Shown: positions 44,805-54,099 of the stretch, one piece after another
Position numbering within the stretch: position 1 is the stretch's first letter
Layout of the letters: every line of letters starts with the position of its first letter
Notes under the pieces: model-generated
What the model was told of the DNA's origin: nothing
The model's input: the letters and a program-made list of their open reading frames with translations, nothing else
The model's database searches: none
Made by a program: the position numbers and the translations under genes
Assembly (NCBI GenBank): GCA_963777095.1
Contig: CAVZOY010000002.1
Coordinates: forward strand, 682,001-746,000
DNA length: 64,000 nucleotides
DNA from: CAVZOY01 sp963777095
GTDB lineage: Bacteria > Actinomycetota > Actinomycetes > Mycobacteriales > Geodermatophilaceae
Reading direction: 5' to 3'

Positions 44805-44810
44805 TAGGTT
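44805..44810 (+). promoter_or_regulatory. Probable leaderless -10 element for hisN
   Basis: TAGGTT ends 8 bases before the ATG at 44819 and no Shine-Dalgarno is visible. Confidence 0.45.
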
Positions 44811-44818
44811 GGGTGCTC

Positions 44819-45616
44819 ATGACGCCGGGCCGTGACTACAACGGGGACATGCACCTGGCGCACGTGCTCGCCGACCAGGCCGACTCGATCAGCATGGACC
44901 GCTTCAAGGCGCTGGACCTCAAGGTCGACACCAAGCCCGATCTGACGCCGGTGACCGACGCCGACCGGGCGGTCGAGGAGCAGCTCCGGATCACCCTCTC
45001 CCGTGCCCGCACCCGCGACGCCGTCCTCGGCGAGGAGCTGGGGACGACGGGCTCGGGGCAGCGCCGCTGGGTGCTCGACCCCATCGACGGCACGAAGAAC
45101 TTCGTCCGCGGGGTGCCGGTCTGGGCGACGCTCATCGCCCTGTTCGACGGCGACGAGCCGGTCGTCGGAATGGTGTCGGCCCCGGCGCTGAACCGGCGCT
45201 GGTGGGCGGCCAAGGGCGTCGGCGCCTGGACCGGACGGCGCCTGGAGTCGGCCATCCGCTGCCGCGTCTCGAACGTGACGAACCTGGCCGACGCCAGCCT
45301 CTCCTACTCGAGCCTCACGGGGTGGGAGGAGCGGGGCATGCTCGACGGCTTCCTCGACCTGACCCGGTCGGTCTGGCGGACCCGCGCCTACGGCGACTTC
45401 TGGTCCTACGCGCTGCTCGCCGAGGGCGCGATCGACGTCGCCTGCGAGCCCGAGGTCTCGGTATGGGACCTCGCCGCGATCGACGTCATCGTCCGCGAGG
45501 CCGGGGGCCGGTTCACCGACGTCACCGGGGCGCCCGGGCCGTCCGGCGGCAGCGCCCTGGCCACCAACGGCGCCCTGCACGACGCCGCGCTGGGCATCCT
45601 CAAGCCTGCGGGCTGA
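44819..45616 (+). CDS. hisN: Histidinol-phosphatase, inositol-monophosphatase type
   Basis: Dephosphorylates histidinol phosphate in histidine synthesis. 265 residues with the lithium-sensitive phosphatase motifs: DLTPVTDADRAVEEQLR, LGEELG with the first metal Glu, VLDPIDGTKNFVRGVPVWA with the metal Asp residues, and EVSVWDLAAIDVIVREAGGR near the end. This set with length matches actinobacterial HisN; a generic inositol phosphatase is the alternative. The start ATG follows a TAGGTT box by 8 bp; ATG at 44849 is a possible internal start. It overlaps the xylulokinase gene tail-to-tail by 17 bp. Confidence 0.88.
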   Translation: MTPGRDYNGDMHLAHVLADQADSISMDRFKALDLKVDTKPDLTPVTDADRAVEEQLRITLSRARTRDAVLGEELGTTGSGQRRWVLDPIDGTKNFVRGVPVWATLIALFDGDEPVVGMVSAPALNRRWWAAKGVGAWTGRRLESAIRCRVSNVTNLADASLSYSSLTGWEERGMLDGFLDLTRSVWRTRAYGDFWSYALLAEGAIDVACEPEVSVWDLAAIDVIVREAGGRFTDVTGAPGPSGGSALATNGALHDAALGILKPAG

Positions 45617-46910
45617 GCTCCAGCCCGATCCCCCGGGCGGCCAGCACGGCCGCGCCGGTCGCCGACGCGCTGCGCAGCGGTCGCCAGGTGATCGGCCGGC
45701 CCAGCACCTCCCCGAGCAGCGTGCGGACGACGGACGCCCGCCCGCCACCACCGGTGAGCACCACCTCGCCGTCCCCTGAGTCCCCGAGCAGCCGCACCGC
45801 CCGTCCGATCGCCCAGACCACCCCCTCCACCGCCGCGCGGGCCAGGTCGGCGCGGGTCGTGCTCGCCGACAGGCCGCTGAACAGCGCCCGGTCCTCCGGC
45901 TGCGCCAGCCCGCCCCGCTCGCCGATGAGCCAGGGCGAGAAGCTCACTCCGCCGGCACCGGCCGGTGCCGACGCGGCGAGCTCGAAGAACTGGACCTCAG
46001 GGACGTCGAGCATCCTCGCCACCCACGCCCACGCCGACCCGCCGTTCTGCAGCGCCGCCATCGCGTACCAGCCGCCCTCGACGTCGGCGTAGAGGTGCGC
46101 GACGGGGTCCGCGTCCGGCACCGGCTGGACGCCCGGGCGCAGCACCTGGGCGCCGGTGCCGAGGTTGATCTGCAGCCCGTCCCGCACGCCGGCCGCCAGC
46201 ATCGCCACAGGCGTGTCCGCCCCGCCCACCACGACCGGGATCCGATCCGTCGCGCGGGACAGCTCGCCCACGACCTCGGTGGAGGGGCGGACGGCGGGGA
46301 GCAGGCCCCGCTCGACGCCCGCCGCGCGGACCGCGGCGGCCGACCAGCCGTCGGCGGCGACGTCCCAGAGCAGGGTGGCCGAGGCGTCACTGCGGTCGGT
46401 GACCAGCGGCGATCCGGGCAGCAGGGTGGCGCGCAGGGCGTCCTTGGGCATCAGGACGGCGGCGGCGCGGTCGACCAGGTCGGGGCGGTGCCCGGCGAGC
46501 CAGGCCAGCATCGGGCCGGTCATGCCGGGCGCGAGCGGATTGGCCAGCGCGGCGCGATCGTCGGCCGGGAGCGCCCGCCACCGGGCCAGCTCGGCGAGGG
46601 CGCGGGAGTCCGGCCACAGCAGTGCGGGCGCCAGGGCTTGGCCGGCCGGGTCGACCAGCACCGCGCCGTGCATCTGCCCGGCCAGGCCGATCGCCCAGCA
46701 CCCGCCGTCCGCGCCAGCCCCAGCCGGTCGAGGACGTCGTCCAGCGCCTGCCGCCAGCACGCCGACGTCCGACTCCGCCCAGCCGGACTGCGGCGACGCG
46801 TAGCCGTAGCCCTTCTCCCCCTCGGCGACGACCTCGCCGTCCACCGACAGGGCGACGACCTTCAGGCCGCTGGTGCCGACGTCGGCACCGAGGACGACGT
46901 CGGCGGGCAC
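45600..46910 (-). CDS. xylB: FGGY family xylulokinase, with a short out-of-frame stretch
   Basis: Phosphorylates D-xylulose, feeding pentose into the pentose phosphate pathway. 436 residues. ADVVLGADVGTSGLKVVALS (phosphate-1), AIGLAGQMHGAVLVD, LLWPDSRALAEL, GMTGPMLAWLAGHRPDLVDR, GGADTPVAMLAAGV and VVLTGGGGRASVVRTLLGEV are FGGY and xylulokinase features. Between 46695 and 46770 about 20 residues read in the wrong frame: an extra base after GVGV followed by a missing G later restores the frame; the repaired segment WRQALDDVLDRLGLARTAG matches the family. The XdhC-like gene ends 2 bp upstream. Confidence 0.88.
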   Translation of the reverse strand: MPADVVLGADVGTSGLKVVALSVDGEVVAEGEKGYGYASPQSGWAESDVGVLAAGAGRRPRPAGAGADGGCWAIGLAGQMHGAVLVDPAGQALAPALLWPDSRALAELARWRALPADDRAALANPLAPGMTGPMLAWLAGHRPDLVDRAAAVLMPKDALRATLLPGSPLVTDRSDASATLLWDVAADGWSAAAVRAAGVERGLLPAVRPSTEVVGELSRATDRIPVVVGGADTPVAMLAAGVRDGLQINLGTGAQVLRPGVQPVPDADPVAHLYADVEGGWYAMAALQNGGSAWAWVARMLDVPEVQFFELAASAPAGAGGVSFSPWLIGERGGLAQPEDRALFSGLSASTTRADLARAAVEGVVWAIGRAVRLLGDSGDGEVVLTGGGGRASVVRTLLGEVLGRPITWRPLRSASATGAAVLAARGIGLELSPQA

Positions 46911-46912
46911 GG

Positions 46913-47440
46913 TCAGCGGGCGTGCACGAAGCCGCCGGACCGTCCGCTGCGGTCGGCGAGCAGGCCGGCGAGGGTGGAGATCGCGATCTCCGGCGGGGTC
47001 TTCGAGCCGATGTCCAGCCCGATCGGCCGGTGCACCCGGGCGATCTCCTCCGGCGGGACGCCCAGCGCGGTGAGTGCGGCGACGTGCGGTCCCTCGTGCC
47101 GGGGGTTGCCCATGAGGCCGATCCAGCGGGTGGGAGAGGCCAGCGCGTCGCGGAGCAGCTCGCCGAGCTCGTCGCGGTGGTGGTCGGTGACGACGACGTC
47201 CGCCGTCCCCGCCGCGAGCTCGTCGCCCACCTCGGCGAATCCGCGGGCCACGACGTCGGTCGACATGTCGACATGTCGACCGCCGTCCGGTTCGACCAGC
47301 ACCGTGCGGAAGCCGAGGTCCGCGGCGTACCGGGTCAGCGCCGCGGCGACCGGCGAGGCGAAGACGGCGACCAGCACGCGGTCGGTCGGCCGCCCCGCTT
47401 CGTGGCCGTGCGCGACGCCGCAGTTCGGATCGACGGTCAC
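46913..47440 (-). CDS. XdhC family Rossmann-domain protein (C-terminal domain only)
   Basis: 175 residues corresponding to the NAD(P)-binding half of XdhC/CoxI proteins, which help insert molybdenum cofactor into xanthine dehydrogenase-type enzymes. Seen: VLVAVFASPVAAALTRYAAD, FRTVLVEPDG, DVVVTDHHRDELGELLRDAL, WIGLMGNPRH, and the end pattern RVHRPIGLDIGSKTPPEIAI. The usual N-terminal domain with its CxxG motif is absent. The GTG start overlaps the aldo/keto reductase stop as GTGA. No molybdenum hydroxylase gene is nearby. A 26-bp perfect palindrome (47257-47282) lies in the coding sequence. Confidence 0.85.
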   Translation of the reverse strand: MTVDPNCGVAHGHEAGRPTDRVLVAVFASPVAAALTRYAADLGFRTVLVEPDGGRHVDMSTDVVARGFAEVGDELAAGTADVVVTDHHRDELGELLRDALASPTRWIGLMGNPRHEGPHVAALTALGVPPEEIARVHRPIGLDIGSKTPPEIAISTLAGLLADRSGRSGGFVHAR

Positions 47441-48466
47441 GCGACCTTCTCGGGACTCTCGCCGTAGCCGGGCGGCTGGTTGCGGTAACGCCCGCCGGCC
47501 GCGACGCCGGGCGGGGCGATCTCCTCGAGGCGGGACAGGTCGTCGGCCGTGAGCTCGATGTCCGCCGCCGCGACGTTGTCCTCGAGGTAGCGGCGACGCT
47601 TCGTGCCCGGGATCGGGACGACGTCCGGCCCCTTCGCGAGAACCCAGGCCAGTGCGAGCTGCGCCGCGGTCACTCCCTTGTCCGCCGCCATCCCCTGCAC
47701 CGCCTCTACCAGGCGCAGGTTCGCCTGCAGCGTGTCCTCCTGGAAGCGCGGGTGGCTGGTGCGGAAGTCGTCCTCGTCGAGTTGCTCGCGACTGGTGATC
47801 GTGCCGGTCAGGAAGCCGCGACCGAGCGGGCTGTACGGCACGATCCCGATGCCGAGCTCGCGCGCGACGCCCAACACTGAGTCCTCCCCCCGCCCACCAT
47901 CCCCGACGACTTCCAGGTCGCGGGTCCACAGCGACCACTCGCTCTGCAGCGCCGTGATCGGGTGGACGGCGGCCGCACGGCGGATCGACGTGGCGCTGGC
48001 CTCCGACAGCCCGAGGTGGCGCACCTTGCCCTGCTGCACGAGCTCGGCCATGGCGCCGACGGTGTCCTCGATGGGCACGGTCCGGGTCGACGCGGTGCTG
48101 GTAGTAGAGGTCGACGGAGTCGACGCCCAGCCGGCGCAGGCTGGCGTCGATGCTCTGCCGCACGTACTCGGGCCGGCCGTCGATCGTGTTCGGCTTCCCG
48201 TCGCGGCGTGACATCGCGAACTTGGTCGCGAGCTGCACCTCGTCGCGGCGCCCGGCGATCGCCTGGCCGACGAGCTCCTCGTTGTGGCCCTCGCCGTACA
48301 CGTCGGCGGTGTCGAGAAAGGTCACGCCCAGCTCGAGCGCGCGGTGGATCGTGGCGATGGACTCGTCGCGGTCCGCCGTCCCGTAGGACTGGCTCATCCC
48401 CATGCAACCGAGGCCGAGCGTCGAGACCGTGAACCCCTGACCGAGCGTGCGTGTGCCGAGCGTCAT
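47437..48466 (-). CDS. Aldo/keto reductase, frame broken once
   Basis: NADPH-dependent carbonyl reductase of about 342 residues after repair. TLGLGCMGMSQSYGTADRDE, FLDTADVYGEGHNEELVG with the catalytic Asp and Tyr, QLATKF with the Lys, YYQHRVDPTVPIEDTVGAM with the His, and the coenzyme region PIPGTKRRRYLEDN match the AKR13 or Tas-like group. An extra base near 48082 (CCCGG for CCCG) splits the frame right after the active-site His. It belongs to the same run of minus-strand genes as a second reductase and the XdhC gene. Substrate not predictable. Confidence 0.9.
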
Positions 48467-48476
48467 GGACGCATCC

Positions 48477-49256
48477 TCACCTGTCGCTCGCCAGCCCGTC
48501 GATCCGGTGCAGCTCGTCCTCGTCCAGGGAGAACCCGGTGACGGCGAAGTTGGCCTCGATCCGCTCCGGGGTGACCGACTTCGGAATGGCCACGAAGCCG
48601 TGGTCGAGGTGCCACCGCAGCAGAACCTGCGCGGTCGTGACGCCGTGCGCGTCGGCGATCACGCGGAGCACCGGATCGTCGAGGTCAGTGTTCTTCAGCG
48701 CGCTGTAGCCCTCGAGCACGATGCCGCGCTGCTCGTGCCAGCGCGCGATCTCCTCGTCGTACAGGGTCGGCGCCCACTCGATCTGGTTGACGGCGGGCTG
48801 CTGCCCGGACTCCTCGACCAGGCGGTCGATCTGGTCCGGCGAGTAGTTACTGACGCCGACGTCGCGGGCGCGGCCCTCCTTCTTCGCGTCGAGGAGCGCC
48901 TGCCAGAGGTCCTCGTGGGCGCTGTCGCCCTCGGTCCAGTGGATGAGCCACAGGTCGACGTGGTCGGTGCCGAGGTTGCTCAGCGACTCGTCGAGGGTCT
49001 GCCGGGGGTCGCGGGACTTCGGCGGCACCTTCGTCGTCACGAAGACCTCGTCGCGCGGGACCCCGGAGTCGGCCAGTGCCCGGCCGACCTGGTCCTCGTT
49101 GCGGTAGACGGTCGCGGTGTCGAGGTGGCGATAGCCGACGTCCAGGGCCTTGCGGACGGCGTCGTAGCACTCCTGGCCCTTGATCTGCCACGTGCCGAAG
49201 CCGAGCAGGGGCATGCTGCCGCCGCCGGGGAGCTGCGCTGCGGGGATCTGCGTCAT
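48477..49256 (-). CDS. Aldo/keto reductase (AKR5-like, 2,5-diketo-D-gluconate reductase group)
   Basis: 259-residue NADPH-dependent reductase, not frame-broken. LPGGGSMPLLGFGTWQIKGQ at the start, YRHLDTATVYRNEDQVG with Asp and Tyr, VFVTTKVPP with the Lys, VDLWLIHWTEG with the His, and the nicotinamide region FVAIPKSVTPERIEANF. This is the pattern of AKR5 enzymes, which reduce sugar ketones or methylglyoxal. It ends 10 bp upstream of the other aldo/keto reductase start; the two probably share a transcript, and with xylB next door a sugar role is plausible. Confidence 0.92.
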   Translation of the reverse strand: MTQIPAAQLPGGGSMPLLGFGTWQIKGQECYDAVRKALDVGYRHLDTATVYRNEDQVGRALADSGVPRDEVFVTTKVPPKSRDPRQTLDESLSNLGTDHVDLWLIHWTEGDSAHEDLWQALLDAKKEGRARDVGVSNYSPDQIDRLVEESGQQPAVNQIEWAPTLYDEEIARWHEQRGIVLEGYSALKNTDLDDPVLRVIADAHGVTTAQVLLRWHLDHGFVAIPKSVTPERIEANFAVTGFSLDEDELHRIDGLASDR

Positions 49257-49300
49257 GCCCCTCCCCTGCCCGGACGGCGCCGTCCGGACACTCCGGCGCG

Positions 49301-49368
49301 CTTCTCGGGTGTTCTTCGCGCTCAGCCGGTGCTGCAGGACCCGGGAACCGCGAGAAACACCCGCGAAG
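49301..49368 (-). terminator. Long imperfect hairpin behind metB
   Basis: CTTCTCGGGTGTTCTTCGCG (49301-49320) pairs with CGCGAGAAACACCCGCGAAG (49349-49368) with 17 of 20 matches around a 28-base loop that has its own CCGGT/ACCCGG-like pairing. It begins 3 bp after the metB stop and separates metB from the reductase genes on the same strand. A second, perfect 16-bp palindrome, CGGACGGCGCCGTCCG, lies at 49271-49286. Confidence 0.6.
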
Positions 49369-49371
49369 GCC

Positions 49372-50590
49372 TCAGGCGAGCGCCTGGTCGAGGTCGGCGA
49401 GCAGGTCCTCGACGTCCTCGATGCCCACCGACAGCCGCACCAGGTCGCCGGGCACCTCGAGCGGCGAGCCTGCGGCGCTGGCGTGGGTCATCCGGCCCGG
49501 GTGCTCGATCAGCGATTCGACGCCGCCCAGCGACTCGGCCAGCGTGAACAGCCCGCGCGCGGTCGCACACCTTCAGCGCGGCGTCCTCGCCGCCGCGGAG
49601 CCGGAACGAGACCATCCCGCCGAAGCCGGACATCTGCCGAGCCGCGATGTCATGGCCGGGGTGCGACGGCAGCCCCGGGTACAGCACCGACGCGACGGCC
49701 GGGTGGTCGAGCAGGAACTCGACGATCCGCGCCGCGTTGGCCGAGTGCCGGTCCATCCGGACGCCGAGCGTCTTGAGGCTGCGCAGCACCAGCCACGAGT
49801 CGAACGGCGAGGCCACCGCGCCCATGGCGTTGTGGTTGTAGGCCAGCCGCTCGCCGAGCGAGGCGTCGCGGGTGACCAGCGCGCCCCCGACCACGTCGGA
49901 GTGCCCGCCGAGGTACTTCGTCGTCGAGTGGACGACGACGTCCGCGCCCAGCGTCAGCGGCCGCTGCAGGTACGGCGTGGCGAACGTGTTGTCGACGACG
50001 AGCCGCGCGCCGCGGTCGTGCGCGACCGACGCGGCCAGCTCGATGTCGGTGACGTTGAGCAGCGGGTTGCTCGGCGTCTCGCACCAGATCACCCGCGTGG
50101 TCGGCCGCATCGCGGCGCGGATCGCGTCCGGGTCGTCGAGGTGCGTCGGCGTGTACTCCAGGCCCCACTCCGACAGGACGCGGGAGATCAGCCGGAACGT
50201 GCCGCCGTACGCGTCCCCGCCGAGGACGACGTGGTCGCCCGGCCGGCACACGGTGCGCAGCAGGGTGTCCTCCGCGGCGAGGCCGGACGCGAACGCCAGC
50301 GCCGTCGTCCCCTCCTCCAGCGCGGCGAGCGCCTCGTGCAGCGCGTCCCGCGTGGGGTTGCCGCTGCGGCTGTACTCGTAGCCGCCGCGCAGCCCGCCGA
50401 CGCCGTCCTGCTTGTACGTGGTCGTCAGGTGCACCGGCGGGATGACCGCGCCGGTGGCCGGGTCGGGCTCCTGCCCGGCGTGGATGGCCCGCGTGTTGAA
50501 GCCCTGCTCGTCGGCTCGACTCCGCCCTCGTTCCGCTCCTCGCTCGTTCCTCGCTGCGATGCTCGCTCGGGCGTCGTCGTCGCGGTTCAC
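49372..50590 (-). CDS. metB: Cystathionine gamma-synthase, frame broken once
   Basis: PLP enzyme of methionine and cysteine interconversion. About 405 residues after repair. FNTRAIHAGQEPDPATGAVI, the NPTRDALHEALAALEEG stretch, ETPSNPLLNVTDIELAA, and the PLP lysine in VVHSTTKYLGGHSDVVGG are diagnostic. An extra G in the CCC at 49552-49554 breaks the frame near the end; repair gives RLFTLAESLGGVESLIEHPG. The GTG at 50590 overlaps the cbs stop as GTGA, so the two genes are coupled. The first 25 residues (ARASIAARNERGAERG) are unlike the family; the true start may be farther in, though no later start codon precedes the conserved region. Confidence 0.92.
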
Positions 50591-51972
50591 GTCGCCACCC
50601 CCGCCAGGTGCCCGAGCACGTCCTGCCGCGTGACGACGCCGGCCGGCTTGCCGTCCACGTGCACCAGCAGCGCGTCCGCCGATCCGAGGGCCTCGACCGC
50701 CGCGGACACCGCCTCGCCGGAGCCGATGATCGGCAGCGGGCGCGACATGTGCCGCTCCACCCGGTGCGACAGCTTGGCCTCGCCGGTGAACAGCGCATCG
50801 AGCAGCGCCTTCTCCTCCACCGCGCCGACCACCTCGCCCGCCGTCACCGGCGGCTCCGCCTTGACCACCGGCATCTGGCTGACGCCGTACTCGCGCAGGA
50901 TGTTGATCGCCTCGCGCACGGTCTCGTTCGGATGCGTGTGCACCAGCGACGGCGTCGTCCCGCTCTTGGCCTGGAGCAGCTCGCCGACGGTCCCACCCCC
51001 ACCGGCAGCGCCGAGGAAGCCGTAGTCGGCCATCCACCGGTCGCTGAAGATCTTGGCCAGGTAGCCGCGGCCGCCGTCCGGCAGCAGGACGACGACGACG
51101 TCGTCCTTGCTCAGCCGCGAGGCCACCCGCAGCGCCGCGGCCGCCGCCATCCCGCACGAGCCGCCGACGAGCAGGCCCTCCTCGCGGGCCAGCCGCCGGG
51201 TCATCGCGAACGAGTCGCCGTCGCTGACGGCGACGATCTCGTCGGCGATCGTCCGGTCGTAGGCGTCGGGCCAGAAGTCCTCGCCGACGCCCTCGACGAG
51301 GTACGGACGGCCGGTGCCGCCGGAGTAGACCGAGCCCTCGGGGTCGGCGCCGACCACCTGCACGCGGCCGCCGGAGACCTCCTTGAGGTAGCGGCCGGTG
51401 CCGCTGATCGTGCCGCCGGTGCCGACGCCGGTGACGAAGTGCGTGACCCGGCCGTCGGTCTGCGCCCAGATCTCCGGGCCGGTCGTCTCGTAGTGCGAGC
51501 GCGGGTTCTCCGGGTTCGAGTACTGGTCCGGCTTCCACGCGTTCGGCGTCTCGCGGGCCAGCCGGTCGGACACCGAGTAGTAGGAGCGAGGGTCGGACGG
51601 GTCGACCGCCGTCGGGCAGACGACGACCTCGGCGCCGTAGGCACGCAGGGTGTTGACCTTGTCCTCGGCGACCTTGTCGGGGCAGACGAAGATGCAGCGG
51701 TAGCCACGCTGCTGGGCGACCAGGGCCAGGCCGATCCCGGTGTTGCCGCTGGTCGGCTCGACGATCGTGCCGCCCGGCTTCAGCGCGCCGCTCGCCTCGG
51801 CGGCGTCGACCATGCGCACGGCGATGCGGTCCTTGACCGACCCGCCCGGGTTGAGGAACTCGATCTTGGCGAGCACCAGGGGCGCGTCCGGACCCAGGTC
51901 ACGGGTCACGGAGCTCAGCCGGACCAGCGGGGTGTCGCCGATCAGGTCGAGCACGGACTCGGCGTACTGCAC
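50587..51972 (-). CDS. cbs: Cystathionine beta-synthase with CBS domain pair
   Basis: Condenses serine and homocysteine to cystathionine, the first step of transsulfuration, followed by metB next door. 461 residues. PLP lysine in NPGGSVKDRIAVRM, phosphate-binding SGNTGIGLALVAQQ, VGTGGTISGTGRYLKE, YLVEGVGEDFWP, then a C-terminal pair of CBS domains (about 335-455: VREAINILREYGVSQMPVV and AVEALGSADALLVHVDGKP). No heme-binding N-terminal extension. GAGGAGG lies 6 bases before the GTG. Coupled to metB by GTGA. In bacteria this pair can also work in reverse transsulfuration. Confidence 0.95.
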   Translation of the reverse strand: MQYAESVLDLIGDTPLVRLSSVTRDLGPDAPLVLAKIEFLNPGGSVKDRIAVRMVDAAEASGALKPGGTIVEPTSGNTGIGLALVAQQRGYRCIFVCPDKVAEDKVNTLRAYGAEVVVCPTAVDPSDPRSYYSVSDRLARETPNAWKPDQYSNPENPRSHYETTGPEIWAQTDGRVTHFVTGVGTGGTISGTGRYLKEVSGGRVQVVGADPEGSVYSGGTGRPYLVEGVGEDFWPDAYDRTIADEIVAVSDGDSFAMTRRLAREEGLLVGGSCGMAAAAALRVASRLSKDDVVVVLLPDGGRGYLAKIFSDRWMADYGFLGAAGGGGTVGELLQAKSGTTPSLVHTHPNETVREAINILREYGVSQMPVVKAEPPVTAGEVVGAVEEKALLDALFTGEAKLSHRVERHMSRPLPIIGSGEAVSAAVEALGSADALLVHVDGKPAGVVTRQDVLGHLAGVAT

Positions 51973-52134
51973 GTCAGCCTCCTCGTCCCGGGGCGGTCCG
52001 GGCACCATCGCCCGCAGGCGCCCCCGTCGACACCGCCATCCCATCAGACGCCCGGCGGCCGTGCGGGAAGCCTTCGGGATGCACGGCGGTTGGAGGGGTC
52101 GCCGGAGGACCGGCCGAACCGGGAGGATGCCGTC

Positions 52135-52644
52135 ATGAGCACCGTCGAGGGCACGCGCGACCCGTCCGCGCTCGAGGCCGAGCGCGAGCGCATCCGCCGG
52201 CTCCACCTCAAGCCGGCCGGGGAGCGCCCCGCCTCCACTGCCCGCGGCCTGCACCACACCGCCCTGATCAGCAGCGACGTCGAGCGGACGGTCCGCTTCT
52301 ACCAGGACGTGCTCGGCTTCCCCCTCACCGAGCTGATCGAGAACCGCGACTACCCCGGCTCGTCGCACTTCTTCTTCGACATCGGCAACGGCAACCTGCT
52401 GGCGTTCTTCGACTTCCCGGGCCTGGGCGTCGGCCCCTACGCCGAGGTGCTCGGCGGGCTGCACCACATGGCGATCAGCGTCGAGCCGGAGCGCTGGGAG
52501 GCCCTGGTCGAGCGGCTGACGGACGCCGGCGTCCCGCACGAGGTGCACAGCGGGGTGTCGGTCTACTTCCGCGACCCCGACGGCGCCCGCATCGAGCTCA
52601 TCGCCGACCCGCTCGGGGAGATGTACGGCCAGCACGTGCTGTGA
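52135..52644 (+). CDS. VOC family protein (glyoxalase/dioxygenase fold)
   Basis: 169-residue metal-dependent fold with two beta-alpha-beta-beta-beta units. After a charged 35-residue lead comes GLHHTALISSDVERTVRFYQ with the first metal His, SSHFFFDIGNGNLLAFFDFP, LHHMAISVEPERWEALVERL with the second His, and VYFRDPDGARIELIADPLGE with the Glu. Three plausible metal ligands indicate an active enzyme such as a ring-cleaving dioxygenase or lyase; the substrate is unknown. The gene stands alone, 162 bp from cbs, and nhaA begins 33 bp downstream. Confidence 0.88.
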   Translation: MSTVEGTRDPSALEAERERIRRLHLKPAGERPASTARGLHHTALISSDVERTVRFYQDVLGFPLTELIENRDYPGSSHFFFDIGNGNLLAFFDFPGLGVGPYAEVLGGLHHMAISVEPERWEALVERLTDAGVPHEVHSGVSVYFRDPDGARIELIADPLGEMYGQHVL

Positions 52645-52677
52645 GATCCCCAGCACGACGTCCGCACGGGGTCGCGG

Positions 52678-54099
52678 GTGACGGACGCCGCCGTCTCCCA
52701 GCCGCCGCGGCCGGGCCCCGCTCCCCGGGTCAGCCTGCCCACCCTGTCGCCGTCCTCGCGGCTGTACATGGGCACCGAGGCCGGCGGCTCGGCGCTGCTG
52801 CTGGTCGCGACGGTGATGGCACTGGCCTGGGCCAACTCGCCGTGGTCGGCGAGCTACGACGTCCTTCTGGCACACGCCCGCGACCGTCGGGGTCGGCCGC
52901 GCCGAGCTCACCCTCGATCTGCAGCACTGGGTCAACGACGCGCTCATGGCGCTGTTCTTCCTGGTCGTCGGCCTGGAGATCACCCGCGAGGTCGCCACCG
53001 GCGAGCTGCGCGACCGGCGCTCCGTCGCCGCGCCGGCCCTCGGCGCCCTGGGCGGCCTGGTCACGCCCGCCGCTCGTCTACCTGGCGTTCAACCCGTCGG
53101 GCCCGGAGAGCGCCGGCTGGGGCGTGGTCATGTCGACCGACACCGCCTTCGTGCTCGGCATCCTCGCGCTGTTCGGGCCGCGCTGCCCCGACCGGCTGCG
53201 GCTGTTCCTGCTGACGCTGGCGATCGTCGACGACATCGGCGCCATCGGGATCATGGCGCGTGTTCTACAGCGACGAGCTGGTGCCCACCGCGCTCGTCGT
53301 CTCGGGGATCCTGATCCTGCTCCTGCTGGCGCTGCGCTGGCTCGGCGTCTGGCGGCTCACGCCGTACGTGCTCACCGGGATCGCCCTCTGGCTCGCCGTG
53401 CACGAGTCGGGCGTGCACGCCACGCTCGCCGGCGTCGTCGTCGGCCTGCTGCTGCCGCAGCGCCCTCCGGACGACGAGGCGTTCGACCGCAGCCACAGCT
53501 TCGGCCGCGCCCTGCGCGAGCAGCCGGAGCCCGAGCGGGCGCGGCTGGCCGCCCTCGCCGTCGCCGCGACCATCCCGGCCGGCAGCCGGCTGCAGCACCG
53601 GCTGCACCGGTGGACCGCCTACGCCGTCGTGCCGGTCTTCGGACTGGCCAACGCGGGGGTGAGCCTGGACGGCGAGACGCTCCGCACGGCCGCGACGTCG
53701 TCGGTCACGATCGGCACCGCGGTGGCGCTGGTCGTCGGCAACGCCGTGGGCATCACCGCCGGGGCGGCCGTCGCGCTGCGCACGGGCTGGGGCGTGCTGC
53801 CGGGCGGCGTGCGATGGTCGCACCTCATGGCCGGAGCCACCCTGGCCGGTATCGGCTTCACCATCGCGCTGTTCATCGCCGACCTGGCGTTCGACGACGG
53901 CGCGCTCAAGGAGCAGGCGACGATCGGCATCCTGACCGGTTCGGTGATCGCCGCCGTGCTCGGCGTCGTCCTGCTGCGCGTGCTGGGCGAGCGCTTCCCG
54001 CTGTGCTCACCGGACGCGCCGGGACCACCGGTGCTGCCGCCGCGGCCGTGGCTGGACCCCGGACTCGTCCGCGACACCACCGTCGGCGACCGCGCCTGA
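52678..54099 (+). CDS. nhaA: Na+/H+ antiporter NhaA, frame broken three times
   Basis: Inner-membrane antiporter exporting Na+ for protons. About 472 residues after repair, with about twelve membrane segments. YMGTEAGGSALLLVATVMAL, ALMALFFLVVGLEITREVATG, STDTAFVLGILALFG with its Asp and the paired aspartates in IVDDIGAIGIMA, and LAGIGFTIALFIADLAF are NhaA signatures; the DD pair is the ion site. Extra bases at about 52872, 53068 and 53259 step the reading through all three frames, each join landing in a conserved segment. GTG start with no strong ribosome binding site. It overlaps the DsbA-like gene tail-to-tail by 93 bp. Confidence 0.93.

Noticed and set aside
47257..47282. A parS-type partition site
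   Set aside because: The palindrome lacks the TGTTTCACGTGAAACA core and lies inside a coding sequence.
50512..50585. A separate feature in the CGCTCG-rich stretch at the metB 5' end
   Set aside because: It looks like low-complexity DNA read into the metB N-terminus; no stem or gene can be supported.
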